Shown: positions 1 to 12,272, counted from the stretch's first letter. The stretch: 64,000 nucleotides of DNA from Cymodocea nodosa (GCA_036874045.1 JAZBRI010000003.1:2926501-2990500); one strand, 5' to 3'. Numbers and translations: made by a program. The notes: a model not told the origin generated them from the sequence alone.

Positions 1-420
1 GAGTTCAATAAGTGTGTTCTCTGGCTTACACCTCAAAGTCTTGTCTCTTGTAATAAGTCTAATGCATATTTTCTTTATAACAGAGAAAACCCTCCTCTAA
101 AATATGCAAAATCAATTCTTAAGAAATATTTAAGTTTGACTATGCATTTTGAAATGAATTGTTTCCTTAGATACTTCTTTGTATTTGTTATGGTTGCATT
201 ATCACTATTTATAAGTAGAATATAATCAACATATACAACAAAAATCATACATCTACCACCAATTTTCTTGTAAATGTCTATGAAAATTGTCATCAATGAC
301 AACTTTGTTAAACCTCTTGAACCATACTATTGGACCTTATTTGAACCCATAAATTACTTCCCTGAGCAAGTACATATGAATTTTTTTCCTGAGTAGTATA
401 TCTGAACCTCAAATATTTCA
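1..420 (-). mobile_element. Copia retrotransposon remnant, reverse transcriptase part
   Basis: Read on the minus strand, 302-75 gives a Copia-type reverse transcriptase stretch: FVVYVDYILLINSDNATI followed by TKKYLRKQF and KLKYFLRIDFAY. This matches the family pattern around the active-site YVDD box and the downstream KYFLGIE motif. The box reads YVDY here, so a catalytic aspartate is lost, and the frame does not stay open beyond about 230 bases. Upstream protein sequence on the same strand (about 303-420) also looks Copia-like (WFKRFNK) but is broken. The element is cut by the window edge, so LTRs cannot be assessed. Confidence 0.8.
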
Positions 421-1064
421 ATGGATTAAATCAAATAGACTCTTACTTGAACCTAAATGAAGACTCCTAAGGGTAGCATAAGTGTACCTACTAGGCTAAC
501 ATGACTTACATTCAAATGATATGACCAAAATCCATAGAAGTTCTCACTAAAGCTTCCTATGTAAGGAGTGATCCATGTGGTAGTGCTATAAGACCAATGG
601 CTTTGTTGTAGATACCAAGGTAGCCAATGCAAGTAGGACTTCATTGTGAACAAGTAAGTGTATCTTTTTTCCATGTTCACACCCTAAATCAATCCTTTTT
701 TTCATTTAAAAATCCTAAAAGGCACAATGAAAGGAGAAAAAGGAAACATAGTATATCAATTAAGTGACACTGGAACTACTAGACAACAAATTAATAAGAA
801 AGACAAGTGATAAGACTTTGTCCAATCTAATTTGAGAAGAGGCTTGGACCACCCATTGTCCAAGCTAGAAAGGTAATAAAAAAAGATATGTACGCTAATA
901 TGTGAGAAAGGCTCCAAAGTCTATGATTTAAGAGTCATCCCTAGAGGCAAGTATCATAGTACTAGTACCTTTAGTTGAGGTGAAAGTATGAGTAGCTATG
1001 ATAGAAGTATCAATGGTTAGTAGTTGTAAGAACACTTGTGCTTTATTTGAGAAATGGTGACAAT
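421..1064. other. intergenic, no gene recognised
   Basis: A minus-strand open frame of 75 codons lies at 680-453, but its product matches nothing I recognise. It may be another worn piece of the Copia element to its left. No splice-supported gene or RNA is visible. Confidence 0.5.
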
Positions 1065-1330
1065 TTGATCAACAACAATAACAACAAGCCGAATCATAAT
1101 CTCACTATGTAGGGTTGGCCACATGAATCATTTTTTTCCAAATATTTCTTTTTATTGTCAAATTTTTAGTTAATTTAGTATAGACTAGATACTCAAGGTA
1201 AATAAATATCCATTTACCTAATAATCACACACACCTACATATATGACATATCAAGTCTATAATACATGACATCTTTAACACCTACAAAATCCTTTGTCAC
1301 GTTCAATGCATATTGGGTGTACATGAAGTG
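1065..1330 (-). mobile_element. RTE-type LINE, 3' end fragment
   Basis: The minus strand ends in a (GTT)n-like tail (1070-1088 on + reads as CAACAA repeats) preceded by the complement of a conserved 3' segment. The + strand shows the segment as GCCGAATCATAATC then CTCACTATGTAGGGTTGG. The same segment recurs at 21541 (same orientation) and near 23040-23092 (opposite orientation). TTG-rich tails and this terminal block are typical of plant RTE LINEs. No protein-coding part survives here that I can follow with confidence. Confidence 0.7.
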
Positions 1331-1361
1331 CATGCCTAATAGAACTCATGCTTCCTAATTG

Positions 1362-1401
1362 TTACTTATCTTTCACTTTTACAAAAGTGAAAGATAAGTA
1401 A
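1362..1401. repeat. perfect 19-bp inverted repeat with 2-nt spacer
   Basis: Arms 1362-1380 (TTACTTATCTTTCACTTTT) and 1383-1401 are exact reverse complements separated by the dinucleotide AC. The palindrome lies just beyond the LINE 3' fragment. It could be a replication or repair product or the terminus of a small foldback element. No function is claimed. Confidence 0.95.
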
Positions 1402-2430
1402 TAATAATTTTGCAATTATAAAGGGCAATTCAAGGCTAAAATTGTAAATAATATATTTTTTTATTCAGTAATAATTTTATTGTAAATAATAATTCAAATG
1501 GAGTATTTCATCAAAATTGGTTCTCTATTTTTTATCATCCAATCATATATGGAATCTTCATTCTTTGAGTTATAATATATGAATTTAAAGTCAATTGAAT
1601 CCAATTAATTTTTATCTTTACCATCCCATATATATTCCATGCACAACCTCGGTTTAGTGATATATGCAAGGTCATTTAATCTTTGTGTTCTCAATCCATT
1701 TCTCCTCTTTTTGTGGATGAGATTAAATTTTTTCAATTTCTTTCACACCTAGAAATTGATACAGTTTGTGGTGGGGCTCTCATTGAAATTTTTCCTAAAT
1801 TTGGAGCATTCAGACCATTAACGTACCACCCATTACCTACAATATCATATTTCAATCGAAGTTAACATCATATTACATGCATGTAACCTAGTTTGCCAAA
1901 TAATGAAAGGTGATAAATTGTATGTGGAATATTTACCAAGATTTCGAGATTGAAAGGCCCAAATTACTCTAAGGTCTCCATATCCAATCAACCAGTTTTT
2001 ATAGTATTTGATTTCACCGGGGCTTTAACTTGAGCGTCAATCGTGGGCTCCAACTTCTTAGATCCCATCATGTTCATATTGGAACATTAGATTCAGAAAG
2101 TGCACTAAGTTAAAAATGAAATATTGATTAGTAGATCATCGTAGATGATACGTGAAGTATGGAATCAAAATTTTTTAAAATAATTTCTTATCATTTTCAT
2201 TTGTTGTGGATGGAGAAGCAATTTGTTTCATTGCTTCTTATTTTTATGTACATTTGAGATAATCACTGGGATGCATCTCTTGCCGTCACTCTTGGCCTAA
2301 CCTGTCCTAGAGACTTACCTTTGTCTATCATAAAAACACTTAAATTGTAAGATATTACTTCTTTCAATCAATGATTATTTAACTCCATCACTTTTTTCTT
2401 CGATGATGTGAAACTATACTCATCAGAAGT
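1402..2430. other. AT-rich intergenic, nothing recognised
   Basis: Apart from one 60-codon open frame at 1683-1865 without family resemblance, this stretch shows no motif, RNA or repeat that I can support. Confidence 0.5.
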
Positions 2431-2439
2431 GTACCTACA

Positions 2440-3200
2440 AATGCATTGGATGCAGTAAAGGAGGGAGCCATATGAAAGAGTTGAAGGTCTGATCGATCCA
2501 GAAAAGCAATGGATGTAGTGATATCAGGGTAGATTACCACTAGAAAACAGGCAGAATCAGTAGGAAGACAAGCAATTTTATGGTTTTGTACCCTTAGATC
2601 AACATTGGAAGAGATAAAGAAGAATGGCGAGGGTCATCAACAGGCAGTGGGAGGTTCCCTGTGTGGCTGAAGGCTGATAGCTCCTACCTGGCTGTTGATG
2701 GAAAACAGGGGCCAAAAGGCCCTGGCAGCAGCTGCATTGGGGCTGATAGGTCGTAGAGGCATCTGTGTCAGGTTGAGACTAGAGAGTCCCTAACAATGGT
2801 GAAGCTACCTTGGTCCATAAAATGAAGGGAAAGGAAGGGGGTTTGGTGGCTATGTTGAGATTGAGGGATGGCCTATGTTGATTGACAATGATGTCTATTG
2901 GTGGTGGTAGGTCTAGGCTTTAAACCATGGTTCTAATGCCACGTTTGAGGGAAAAGAGAATCATCAAATCTATTGTCAAGATTTGAATGAATCCTCTCCT
3001 CATTTTATCAACATGGATCCATTCTAAAGGTTCACCAGTTAAAGAAGAAAAATGAAGGTTTTCTTATGTTATCCTTTTTGTAATTCTTCATGGCATCAAA
3101 GTGGACGATTTACTCTAATGGTGACACATCAATGAAGGCATTGGATTCTTCACGTAGAAGTCATGTAATCAATTAGATATGCTTATTATCAAATTTTTGA
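2440..3200 (-). mobile_element. degenerate LTR-element remnant with a primer-binding-site-like motif
   Basis: On the minus strand, 2941-2929 reads TGGCATTAGAACC, a worn form of the TGGTATCAGAGCC primer-binding site used by many plant Copia elements (initiator tRNA-Met). Just to its right on the + strand (the minus-strand upstream side), an LTR would end with TCA at about 2946. The 500 bases to the left are unusually GC-rich for the region but have no intact gag or pol frame. The LTR's outer edge is unclear. A non-autonomous element is possible. Confidence 0.45.
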
Positions 3201-3217
3201 GTTTTTGGCATGAGGTT

Positions 3218-3473
3218 TGTTAGAATAAAATATCTCACATTGAAAAATGATGTGATAGAATTTGCTCTTATAACGTGTTGTCTCATTCTTTTATTATTAA
3301 TTGATTTTGAGATGAACTTTTAACATGATATTAGAATAAGTTAATAAAAGAGGATGTCATATGGGGGAAAGTGTTGGAATGAAATATCCCACATCGGGAA
3401 ATGATGTGGCAAAACCTACCATTATAACATAATGTTTTTTTTTTCATTATCAATTGATTCTGAGATGAACTTT
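3218..3473. repeat. two direct copies of a ~103-bp repeat (TGTTRGAAT...CACAT type)
   Basis: Copies at 3218-3320 and 3372-3473 share a TGTTRGAATRAAATATC start, a CACATYGRRAAATGATGTG centre and an ATTGATTYTGAGATGAACTTT end. They are separated by about 50 bases. The class of 'TGTTGGAAT...CCCACATCGG' repeats is widespread in plant genomes. Related single copies seem to lie near 43760-43790 (reverse orientation, in an intron) and 58470. Whether they are tiny LTRs of a TRIM-like element or a MITE cannot be decided by eye. Confidence 0.65.
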
Positions 3474-3690
3474 GATAAAATTAAAAAATTTATGAAAGTG
3501 TACTTGATTTTCTCAACAAATACATGCCTACATACCAAGAAAAACAATACGATGCCTTTTAGTTCTATGCTTGTGCATAAAATGTCTAAAACACTTTTAA
3601 CATATTCATTGTTTTTTCCTATAACTCTTTCAATTGGTTGATATCTCTTTCTAGGAATGACATTGATCTTAATTTATTCTATAAGATCAG

Positions 3691-4550
3691 GTGGAAAATC
3701 AACAAGAACATACTTCTGAAATAATGAAAGAAATTAGGCCAGCCTCTCCCTCTGAACCAGTCAAATTGGAAATGCCTTTTCCAGAGCCAGCTGACTTCTT
3801 GGTAATGTATATGCTTGTTATGACATATCCCTACTATAGAGATTCTTCTGGGCTTTACACAACTTTGAACATTCTCTAGGGACTAAGTGATGATTCCAAT
3901 TCATTGGCATCGAAATCAGATGACCAGAGTCCTGAAAAGCTTGACATTGATCTACTTGGTAGCATTCTGGTGAAATAATAGCCATCCTTGAAATAAATAT
4001 ATTTAGCCAATTTGTGAAACATTTAGATTTTTTTGCAGATCTTACATCCGGCACTATTGCTGATAATCCGAACGCCAAAAATGGAACCACAAGCTGGGAG
4101 TTAGATTTGTTGGTTCCGGGCTTCATGGAGAGTAGTTCAGACAACAGCAAATTGGTATACATATGTCATCCTAAGGCTTCTCTTTATTCGCTTGTCCTAC
4201 AGATTATAAAGATTCACATTTAGATTATAGAATGGAGTAGACAATAATGATAATGGCATTGGTTCGTTTGATTTCAGGCTGGTGGCATTGATAGGCTTAC
4301 ATTAGACAGCTTATATGATGCAGCCACAAGCCACACAGGAATGAATGCAAGCTATGATCCATGGGCAATGCCCCCTATTGGTGGCAAGACGAGACAATTT
4401 AGCAGATAATCACACATTTTCTCCTCCAAATGAGATGTATGCAATTGCTCGAGAACTTGCTTTCATGTGCAACAGCATCAGTTGGTAATTGACCAACAAT
4501 TATCGCAGAGACGCATCGGTACTAATCCTCGTGTGAAACGTTGGATATGA
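3691..4550 (+). pseudogene. ANTH/AP180-type clathrin assembly protein, C-terminal remnant
   Basis: Four pieces splice in frame with GT-AG borders: 3691-3801, 3880-3958, 4039-4154 and 4278-4409. They encode an acidic linker (PFPEPADFL, KLDIDLL), a WELDLL box and the block AGGIDRLTLDSLYDAA. That block corresponds to the conserved AGG(F)DxLTLxSLYD segment near the end of plant ANTH-domain clathrin adaptors, which bind phosphoinositides and clathrin during endocytosis. After the stop at 4407-4409 a shifted frame continues with features of the usual tail (NHTFSPPNEM, then a Gln-rich HQLVIDQQLSQRR), so a frameshift cuts the end. No ANTH domain is found upstream: the region before 3690 is retroelement debris. 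The remnant is therefore probably non-functional, although its splice sites are intact. Confidence 0.7.
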
Positions 4551-4559
4551 TCAAGCATA

Positions 4560-5875
4560 CAAAAGATAGAGGTGTGATACATCAGCCATGGCTTATGTCC
4601 ACAAGAACGAGTCAAATTAGGGATGTGGCAACGCCCATCCCAATGTCAAACAATTGTGAACGTAGCATTAATTCATCAAGTAACGTTATACTTTATTATT
4701 TACTGTTTTATACGTGAAGACATTTTTTTTTAAAAAAATAAATAAATGTAATAATATGTTTAAATTATTATTTCTTGATACAATAGTTAAACTAGTTTGT
4801 GAAATAATAATATACCTTTCAAATGCTGTATTATTAAAATATAAAATCTACTAATATTCAAAAATAATAATTTTATTAAAAGTATTGTAATCCAAATTTA
4901 AACGTGCTTTGAAAGAGTTATCGTCCTTTAACCATGCATGACACTTGCATCTAGATTTTATTTTTTTTAATTTAAATTATTACGAAAATTATAAATAGCA
5001 TTGCTTCTAATTAACCAAGTTAGTATAGTTATTCTTGCAAAAATAGTCATTATTATAGGAGTTTTATTTTAGGCGGATTTGTGTCAGTAAAGAAAATGAC
5101 AGAATAAAAAAAACTATTATAAGTATTTTTACTTTCAAAATCATTGAATATGTATTTGAAGTAGTAAAACATCAATTTATCATCTTACAAGGTTACATAC
5201 CATATCTTTTTAGTACTCAAGGAATCTGTAATGTTCAAATGTTAGGTATGCTTTTTTGATAAAATAAACGGGAGAAATGTGTGATTGTTGTATAACTCGT
5301 TGAATAACTATCAGTTTCTATTTACAGGCACAAATACTTGAATTTATGTTCTAATTTTTTTATGTTAAACACAAATGACTAGTTTATGCATATTTACCCT
5401 CAGGAAATGATACGGTGAGAAATGAAGATAATAAGATATAATACAACATAAAAGGAAATGTAGTAATGTTTATGTATCAAAAGAAAATGATAGATAATTA
5501 AATTTAAGGTATTTGTGTAGTTACAAGAAATAATAAGAAATTAAAAATGTAATATTTTTATTTAGAAGTTAATTAATAAATTAGATGAAAATTAAAAAAA
5601 AAATATATTTCAAGTAAATTATTTTAAAATTATTTTTTTTCTAAATAAATTACATAACAAAATAAAATTTCATAAAAGAAAAACATAATATTCTAATAAA
5701 TAGAATAAAGTACCAATAACATTATTTATCATAATACAACATCTTTCTTGTACCAACATAATATTGTTCATGCTACATAATTATGACTTTCTCTACTATT
5801 TATTTGCCTAATAGTTTCAAAAATAATCTCTGGAATATGCTACTATGTTGTATATTTGAAAAATTAATATAACTA
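4560..5875. other. very AT-rich intergenic stretch
   Basis: Long A and T runs and no open frame worth reporting. Nothing is recognised. Confidence 0.55.
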
Positions 5876-5879
5876 ATTT

Positions 5880-8200
5880 ACATATTCTCCTTTGCCATCT
5901 TTTGAAAAATCATCTTTCTTCCTCCACGTCCATATGGAAGATGGTTACCTGCCAATATGATGACTTAAAATATTATATGCAAACAGCTAACCAATGTAAC
6001 ATTTAAAATTATAATAACTAATATATAAAGCTAATATAATAACCAATATGATAATCTACACTCTAGAGATTGCTACAACTTACATTTCCAAATAAAAGTA
6101 TGTTACATGTTAATGGTTCGTTAGTATACAATGAAATGTTTAATGAAAAGGAAATAAAAAGTTCAAGATGATTAGCAATTAAATGTCCAAAAAGTTAAGA
6201 AAAAAAGTGTTTAGTATATATACCATAAAGTTAGAATTGCTATAAAAAGTTAATATCAAACAAAAATAAAATGTATAGAAATAGAATATTTGATATATCA
6301 TTATTCATTTGGAATTTTATAATTAAAATTAAATGTGCAAATATCACACATTATTTCAAAGTATAAAATTTGTTCAAAAGTATGAAGACATCTTTTAGAA
6401 AATTATTTTAAAAATTTGGAACATGATATCAAATAGTTTTTTCATTTTACATTGTTATCGTCGTATCTTCACGCATATTATTTGTTAATTTTTCCTTTAT
6501 TATTAACTCATTTCAATCTATGTATTTGTTTTCAAATATATTTTTTTTGTTAATTATATATCATTTGTAATATTTAATTCTTTTAATTCATCTTGAAGAT
6601 CTACAAATAAATATTCTCTATTAGTTTTACGAAAAAAATTATGAAATAAAAAACATGCTATCACAATATTAACTTTTATTTTGTATGAATATGACATGTG
6701 ACCCCATTATATTAAAAACAATACTTTGACAACTTTAAATGTGTACTCGATCATTGTTATTTGTTATGAATGTCTATAATTAAAGTTTTCTACAATATTA
6801 TTAGGAAATTCATCATTAATATAATTAAATAAATAATATTGCACTCCTTGAAATAGATAAATAAATTTTTATTGATTGAGATATTCATCATTTACCAAGT
6901 AGAAATTACCTACATATAAATTGATATTAGTGTGATAATGTAACTATTTGGTGGAATTCAAAAATTGTTAGGTCTACTTATTATGTATTGGAGGATATGA
7001 ACATTAGTTGCTAATCTTTCTTAATCACTTAAAATATATGTAAATTCAATATTGAAATTACATACTATAATATTTTAGGACAATTCTTCTTCTTTATTCC
7101 TAAATCTTGTTGTTTCTTTTTCATAAATTGTTAATTTGATATGTATATCATCAATGACACTAATGTAATATTGTAAACATTAAATAAATTTTAATATTAT
7201 TAAAAATAACCTAAAAAAGAAAAATACTAAAATAAATAAGTATCTTAAAATATGAGTACACATTTCAATCATTCCAAATTTGATTCGATGTTGATAATGA
7301 AAGTGTTGTTATAGATATATGATTTAGTCGTAATCTAGGATTCAACATTTCATTAAAGTATTTACTAATTGTCTAAATTAAATGACTAAATTACTTTATA
7401 TTATTCCATATTGTTGATTTTGTCTGATTGTCACAAGGAGTATGACAAGTTTTTCCTCTAAACTAATATTATTAGTATCTTTTATCACTCATTCATTTCT
7501 TCTTAAATTACAAAAGTTATGAAAAATATTTTGCCTATAAATCTTTTGATAATTATAAGATTGATGTAGTTGTAATGAATCTAATAATCTTTTCATGTAA
7601 TTTACTCATTTTCTACTATAAATACTATTTGTATTATTTAAAAACAAACTTAACATACTTGCTATCCTTGCTAGGAGATTTCACAAAAAAAGTAGATGTC
7701 TTCACATCTTTTTCATCAATTAACATCAATACATTATCAATAAGATTGGGAAATATTTTGTTTAAAAACATTTTATTGGAATTCATTTTCACCAACTAAA
7801 ATGTTCAAATAAGAAAATTAACAAGTTATCATAATATATTCTACCAAAATAGAACAAATTTTACATACAAACATATAACATAAATTCATTCCACACAAAT
7901 ATGCCAAATAATGTAATAATTGACATACAAACACATAACATAAATTTATTCCACATTATAGTAACAAACAAATAATAAAAAGTCATTTCACATTCTTTTA
8001 AACATAACGTAATACTATCCTTGCACAAAAATATAACATTATAACATTTAAATAGTATGCCCATACAAACATATAACATTAAAAATTTTAAACATTCAGT
8101 TTACACAAGTACTTTATCTTCGGTAAAACTTTAAACATTTGTGTTGCATTTCTTTTAGTAGACTTAAGAATATTTGACTCATTTCTAGCCATTAGAATAA
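5880..8200 (-). mobile_element. decayed PIF/Harbinger-type element, copy 1
   Basis: This stretch is similar to the better-preserved copy at 28080-29920. Matching landmarks are 6650-6930 against 28320-28580 (the DDE transposase end) and 7310-7640 against 29000-29240 (the transposase N-terminal part). Read on the minus strand it gives broken pieces of a Harbinger transposase, with many stops and indels. Terminal inverted repeats and target duplications were not found. The copy stops where the LTR-like block at 8214 starts, which may have inserted into it. Confidence 0.55.
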
Positions 8201-8359
8201 CTTTGTAGTTTTTGTTAGAACCCGTATATTTTGATAATGCAAAACCTATATGAGGAAACATATTGTATTTCACAATTTAGTTAGTGCAGTATAAGATTAG
8301 AAGGCAGATAGTACAAATTCAAAGCAGCAAACAGATTGCAGTTTATATCAGAATATATT

Positions 8360-9250
8360 GCTACAGATTATCGGACAGTTAGAAGGATAATTATTCGAAT
8401 TTACAAAGCTTTCAGAGAGTTAAATAATTGGACAGTTAAGTTGGTTGAATGATCAGAGAGTTAAGGAGTTAACTATCCGAAAGCAAAAGGAAAATCGGAA
8501 AGTTAGAAAGGCTAATTATTCGAAACTTAAGTCATTCAATTAACCACGTGCAGAAATACAGAACAAAATCTTAAAATATTTTTTTTTTCAAAAAGTTAGA
8601 TAACTATTCGAGTTTTCTTTCGGAGAGTTAGATAATTATTCGAGTTTTTTGAAGAGTTATAGGTATAACTTTTCGGAACTTAAGTCATCTTATTACGCAT
8701 ATGCAGAATGGAGAAGCCGGCAGTTGAAAACTTAAAAGGAAAAATCGAAGATTTAGATAACTATCTGAAAGTTTAAGAGAGTTTCGGTAAGTTACAATTT
8801 AACCATCCGAAACTTAAGTCATTGAAATTGCCATGTGCAGAATTCCAGACAGAAGCTCATATAAGTTTTCGGAGAGTTAGAAAGATAACTATTCGAAATC
8901 TCAAGAGAGTTTCGGTGAGTTACAGTTTAACCATCTGAAACTTAAGTCATTAAATTTCCCACGTGCAAAATTCCAAACAGATGCTCAAATGGGTTTTTAG
9001 AGAGTTAGAAAGATAACTATCTAGAAAATAGGAAGTTTCGGTGAGTTACATTCTTAACTATCCGAAACTTAAGTTATTCTTTTATACACGTGTAGAATTG
9101 AAGAGACAGTTGTCGAAGACTTAAAAGAAAGTTTGGAGAGTTATAGTATATAACTATCCGAAAGTCAGGAGCAATTTTCGGTAAGTTAAAATACAAAACT
9201 CCGAACTCTTGACTTTACATGTGAGCAACTTAAAATCCTCACGTGACTCA
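8360..9250 (+). repeat. imperfect 125-150-bp tandem repeats with G-boxes
   Basis: Each unit carries a GAGTTA...TAACTATYCGAAA stretch, then CTTAAGTCATT, then a CACGTG-like motif followed by CAGAA. CTTAAG occurs at 8526, 8679, 8813, 8941 and 9068, so the period shrinks from 153 to 127 bases. Exact CACGTG hexamers are at 8545, 8960, 9087 and 9240. Degenerate versions stand where the others are expected. The array lies immediately upstream of the TATA box at 9456 and looks like an LTR enhancer. Confidence 0.8.
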
Positions 9251-9455
9251 GTTAACAGGAGATGAGTAAAGAATCGGTAAGTTATGGATGTATTTTGGCA
9301 AGTTATTTTTATAACCATCCGAAAGCTAGAGATTATCGGAAGGTTACTTACTAAACATCAGATAGAATGGTAACTTACCATATTTAGGTTTGATTATTTA
9401 GCAAGTACAACAGAATACATCCGTTGAAAGAAAAATATGATTGTTATACATTTGG

Positions 9456-9463
9456 TATAAATA
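9456..9463 (+). promoter_or_regulatory. TATA box of the LTR-like block
   Basis: TATAAATA sits downstream of the G-box repeat array and upstream of the presumed R region. This is the expected order in a U3-R-U5 LTR. Activity is inferred only. Confidence 0.45.
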
Positions 9464-9960
9464 TGAGGAGTATAAGAAAAGAAAAGGGAGTGATAACGTA
9501 TATACAATATACAGTGAGTTACACTCCAATTTCAATTATACTCAAGTTTGCAAACAGTAAAAAATACTCAAAGGATCTACTACAGAAAAAGCTCTGTGTG
9601 CCAAAACTCTAATTGAAATATTCAAGCTGTTGGTTTGTGGCTTTAACCTGAAAGCTACATTTAGTTGTTGATTTGAGTTTCGACCTGAAAACTCAAGAGG
9701 TTGGTTTACTGAAGTTTATACCTGAAAACTTCTATGTATTTGGTTCTTGCTTTGACCTGAAAGTAAGTGTGTAAGTGTTGAAACACTTAGTGAAGTCCAA
9801 GTGAATCTTGGGAGTGGACTAGCCAAGTTGGTGAAACACCTAAAAATTTGCACACATTCACCATTCACCTAAAAATTTAAAAATTATACACATTCACCAT
9901 TCACCCCCCCTTTGGTGAGCCTACCGATCCTAATTGTTTTATATTATTTGATAGTAGAAA

Positions 9961-11900
9961 GACATTTAATCTCAAGTAATGTTGCAATTACTTTATTTAA
10001 ATAGTGTATGGACTTTAATGTGTATGCTAACATCTATTGTTGAATATCAACCATACTCTTATATACATCAATCATACTCTTTTGCATGAAAGCCATTTCT
10101 CTTAAATATTCAGCACATATACCTATATTAGTGTTATTTATTTCACATGTATGCATAATAGTAGTTGTTGCATTTTAAAAATATTTTATAATAATTTGTT
10201 GTGATTTTATATGAGGTTGTGATCACCTTCTCTTTTTTCTCCTCTCATTTAGAATTGTATACTATTTTCTAAATGATGTAGTAATCAAAATCTATATTTA
10301 TTATTACTTGAGTATTGTTAAAGGGTGTTAAAGTTTGCATCTTGAGTATGTGACAAACTTTATTTCATTTGGGATATTATTAATGTTTTGCCTAGTTACA
10401 TTTCCATTAGTTATATTGTATTTAAAAATTTATTATAATTGCTCATAAATGAGACATGATTTTCTTTTACAATCTTCACACTCTAGACGTAACTATAAAA
10501 AAAGCTAATTTTAGTTAAAAATGACATTTAAAAAAATATAACATATGTAAAGTAGGACATAAAAAATTTAACATTAACAAACTTCTTCCACATCTTATCA
10601 TTTATGTTAGTATGTTCTTTTATGAAGTTCCAACTCCATGCACTTTGTTTTATAATTTTTAAATAATTGTGATATATTTGTCACGAAGTTCTAATGTAAC
10701 TTTTTACATTTTTCTTAGTGATATTTTTATTTTTTTTGCTATTATATTTCTCTATTACTTCATCTCAAATATTACCTTTTATCTTTCTATCGTAAGTTTT
10801 TTTTGTTTCTTTCATTTAATATCTTAATTAGATCTATGAATGTTAAGGCTTATTGAGGTCCAAGTTTATCAATACTAAGGTTGAGATTAGTAATACAAGT
10901 AGAGAAGCATAGGTCTTGTTGAGGTATTTGTGTTTTGAAGAAGTACAACAAACACACACACACACACACACACATAAGAGAAGAAAGAGTTGATGATGAG
11001 TCAAAGATCTTTCACAAATGTTGTCAATGTTCCTTCAAAAATGCCCTTAGCCTGATACAATCAGAGCTGTTAGGGACATTCCTTTTCTCTCGTTTATAGA
11101 TATTTAACCAAATAATTAAATTAGCTGACGTAGACAATAAGTTAAGCTGAATCAACCGCAATATTTCAAGAGTGAGTAATACATACAAAAAATGCAAAAC
11201 CAATAATATTATTAACACAGAACACAGAAAAATAAAATAAATCAAGTTTGAGCACCCTTCACGCCTCCTCCACCCATGAGAATCAATATTAAACCATAAC
11301 ATTGGGGTTATCCAGCCAGCGATCTGTTTGGTTTCTTAAATTACACGAGTTAATTTGACTTGGAAACAACACTTGAACGAATGGATGTGCATTGTTCGAC
11401 CGATGGTCTTGAAGTCAGCTTAGTTGCGGTCAACCCAAGTCATTTTTTAATTATTAAATAACTAATAAACACCATATATGTACATATATCTAGTGTAACA
11501 TGTGTTATTAACATGTATAAATAGCTTAAGTAAAATTATTATATTTAGACATGAGACCAAGATTAACAAGAAGGTGATTATATTTAGGCGTTTGATATGA
11601 TATTTATATTGTCTGAATTTACTTTATCAATTGTTCATCAATTGTCATCGTTATCCTTTTATTCACGATGGGAGGCTCTTTGAAATAGTTGCAGCAAATT
11701 TTGGTTTTATCTTCAAAAATAAATAAAGGCGAATAAAGTCAACTTTGTTTTTATACGATTTGAATTGATTTAGCGCAACGGAGTATTGACCAAAATCGTG
11801 GTTGGATTCGTAACATAGGTGAGAAAAAGACAAATCTACCCTTACGCGTCCCATAACAAATACATTTTTTAAAAACTGCTTTTATAGTAATTGCATGTCT
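9961..11900. other. AT-rich intergenic, with an (AC)n microsatellite
   Basis: A 23-bp AC run lies at 10952-10974. The stretch 10140-10860 may hold more Harbinger-like debris on the minus strand, but I could not follow a protein. A 92-codon minus open frame at 11302-11024 has no recognisable product. Confidence 0.45.
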
Positions 11901-11904
11901 TCAT

Positions 11905-11924
11905 CCCCCCCCCCCCCCCCCCCC
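11905..11924 (+). repeat. homopolymer of 20 C
   Basis: Twenty uninterrupted C residues lie about 475 bp upstream of the TRAF-like start codon. A run of 21 A follows at 12020-12040. Homopolymers of this length are error-prone in sequencing, so the exact length is uncertain. Confidence 0.9.
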
Positions 11925-12212
11925 TGCAAATGATATACCAAGGGCATTTTTGTAATATTCGAGGACAATGTTTTCTAACGTCATTTAAGTTAATGGCTAT
12001 CAAGTCATGGTGACGAAGTAAAAAAAAAAAAAAAAAAAAATTTAGATGACATGTAAAAATTAAATTAAATTAAATTTTTGAAAAGAAGGATATGTGAAAA
12101 GAAATGTAGTGATTTGATCAATAATTTTGGTGGAATAGCACGGAATGGGCGGAGCGTGTTATGCCGCTGCGCCATTCGATCCGGCTCCCCACAAGCGCGC
12201 GCGCACACGGTC

Positions 12213-12272
12213 ACAGGCCACAGACCACAGACCACAGGCCACACAAGCCATAGGCCACACAGGCCGCAGGGA
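12213..12272 (+). repeat. short tandem repeat of a CCACAGRCCACA-like unit
   Basis: Imperfect 7-14-bp units built on CACAGRCC repeat in the presumed 5' leader of the TRAF-like gene. They fall inside an open frame that continues into the coding exon (see the gene entry). Confidence 0.75.

Larger units (their letters stand above)
8214..9935 (+). mobile_element. solo-LTR-like block of a long-LTR Copia-type element
   Basis: The block starts near a TGTTAGAACCC and ends in a C-run followed by TTTGGTGAGCC (9905-9925), an ending familiar from long plant LTRs of the SIRE/Maximus kind. A good TATA box (TATAAATA, 9456-9463) follows a repeat array (8360-9250). Downstream are short imperfect repeats containing GACCTGAAA (about 9645-9770), then a GGGAGTGGACTAGCCAAG-like segment (9810-9825). 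No gag or pol gene lies beside it, so a solo LTR or a fragment is most likely. Exact ends and target duplication are not defined. Confidence 0.5.

Noticed and set aside
10140..10860. Possible second protein (Myb-like) of a Harbinger element on the minus strand
   Set aside because: Only scattered residues fit; the frame is too broken to support the call.
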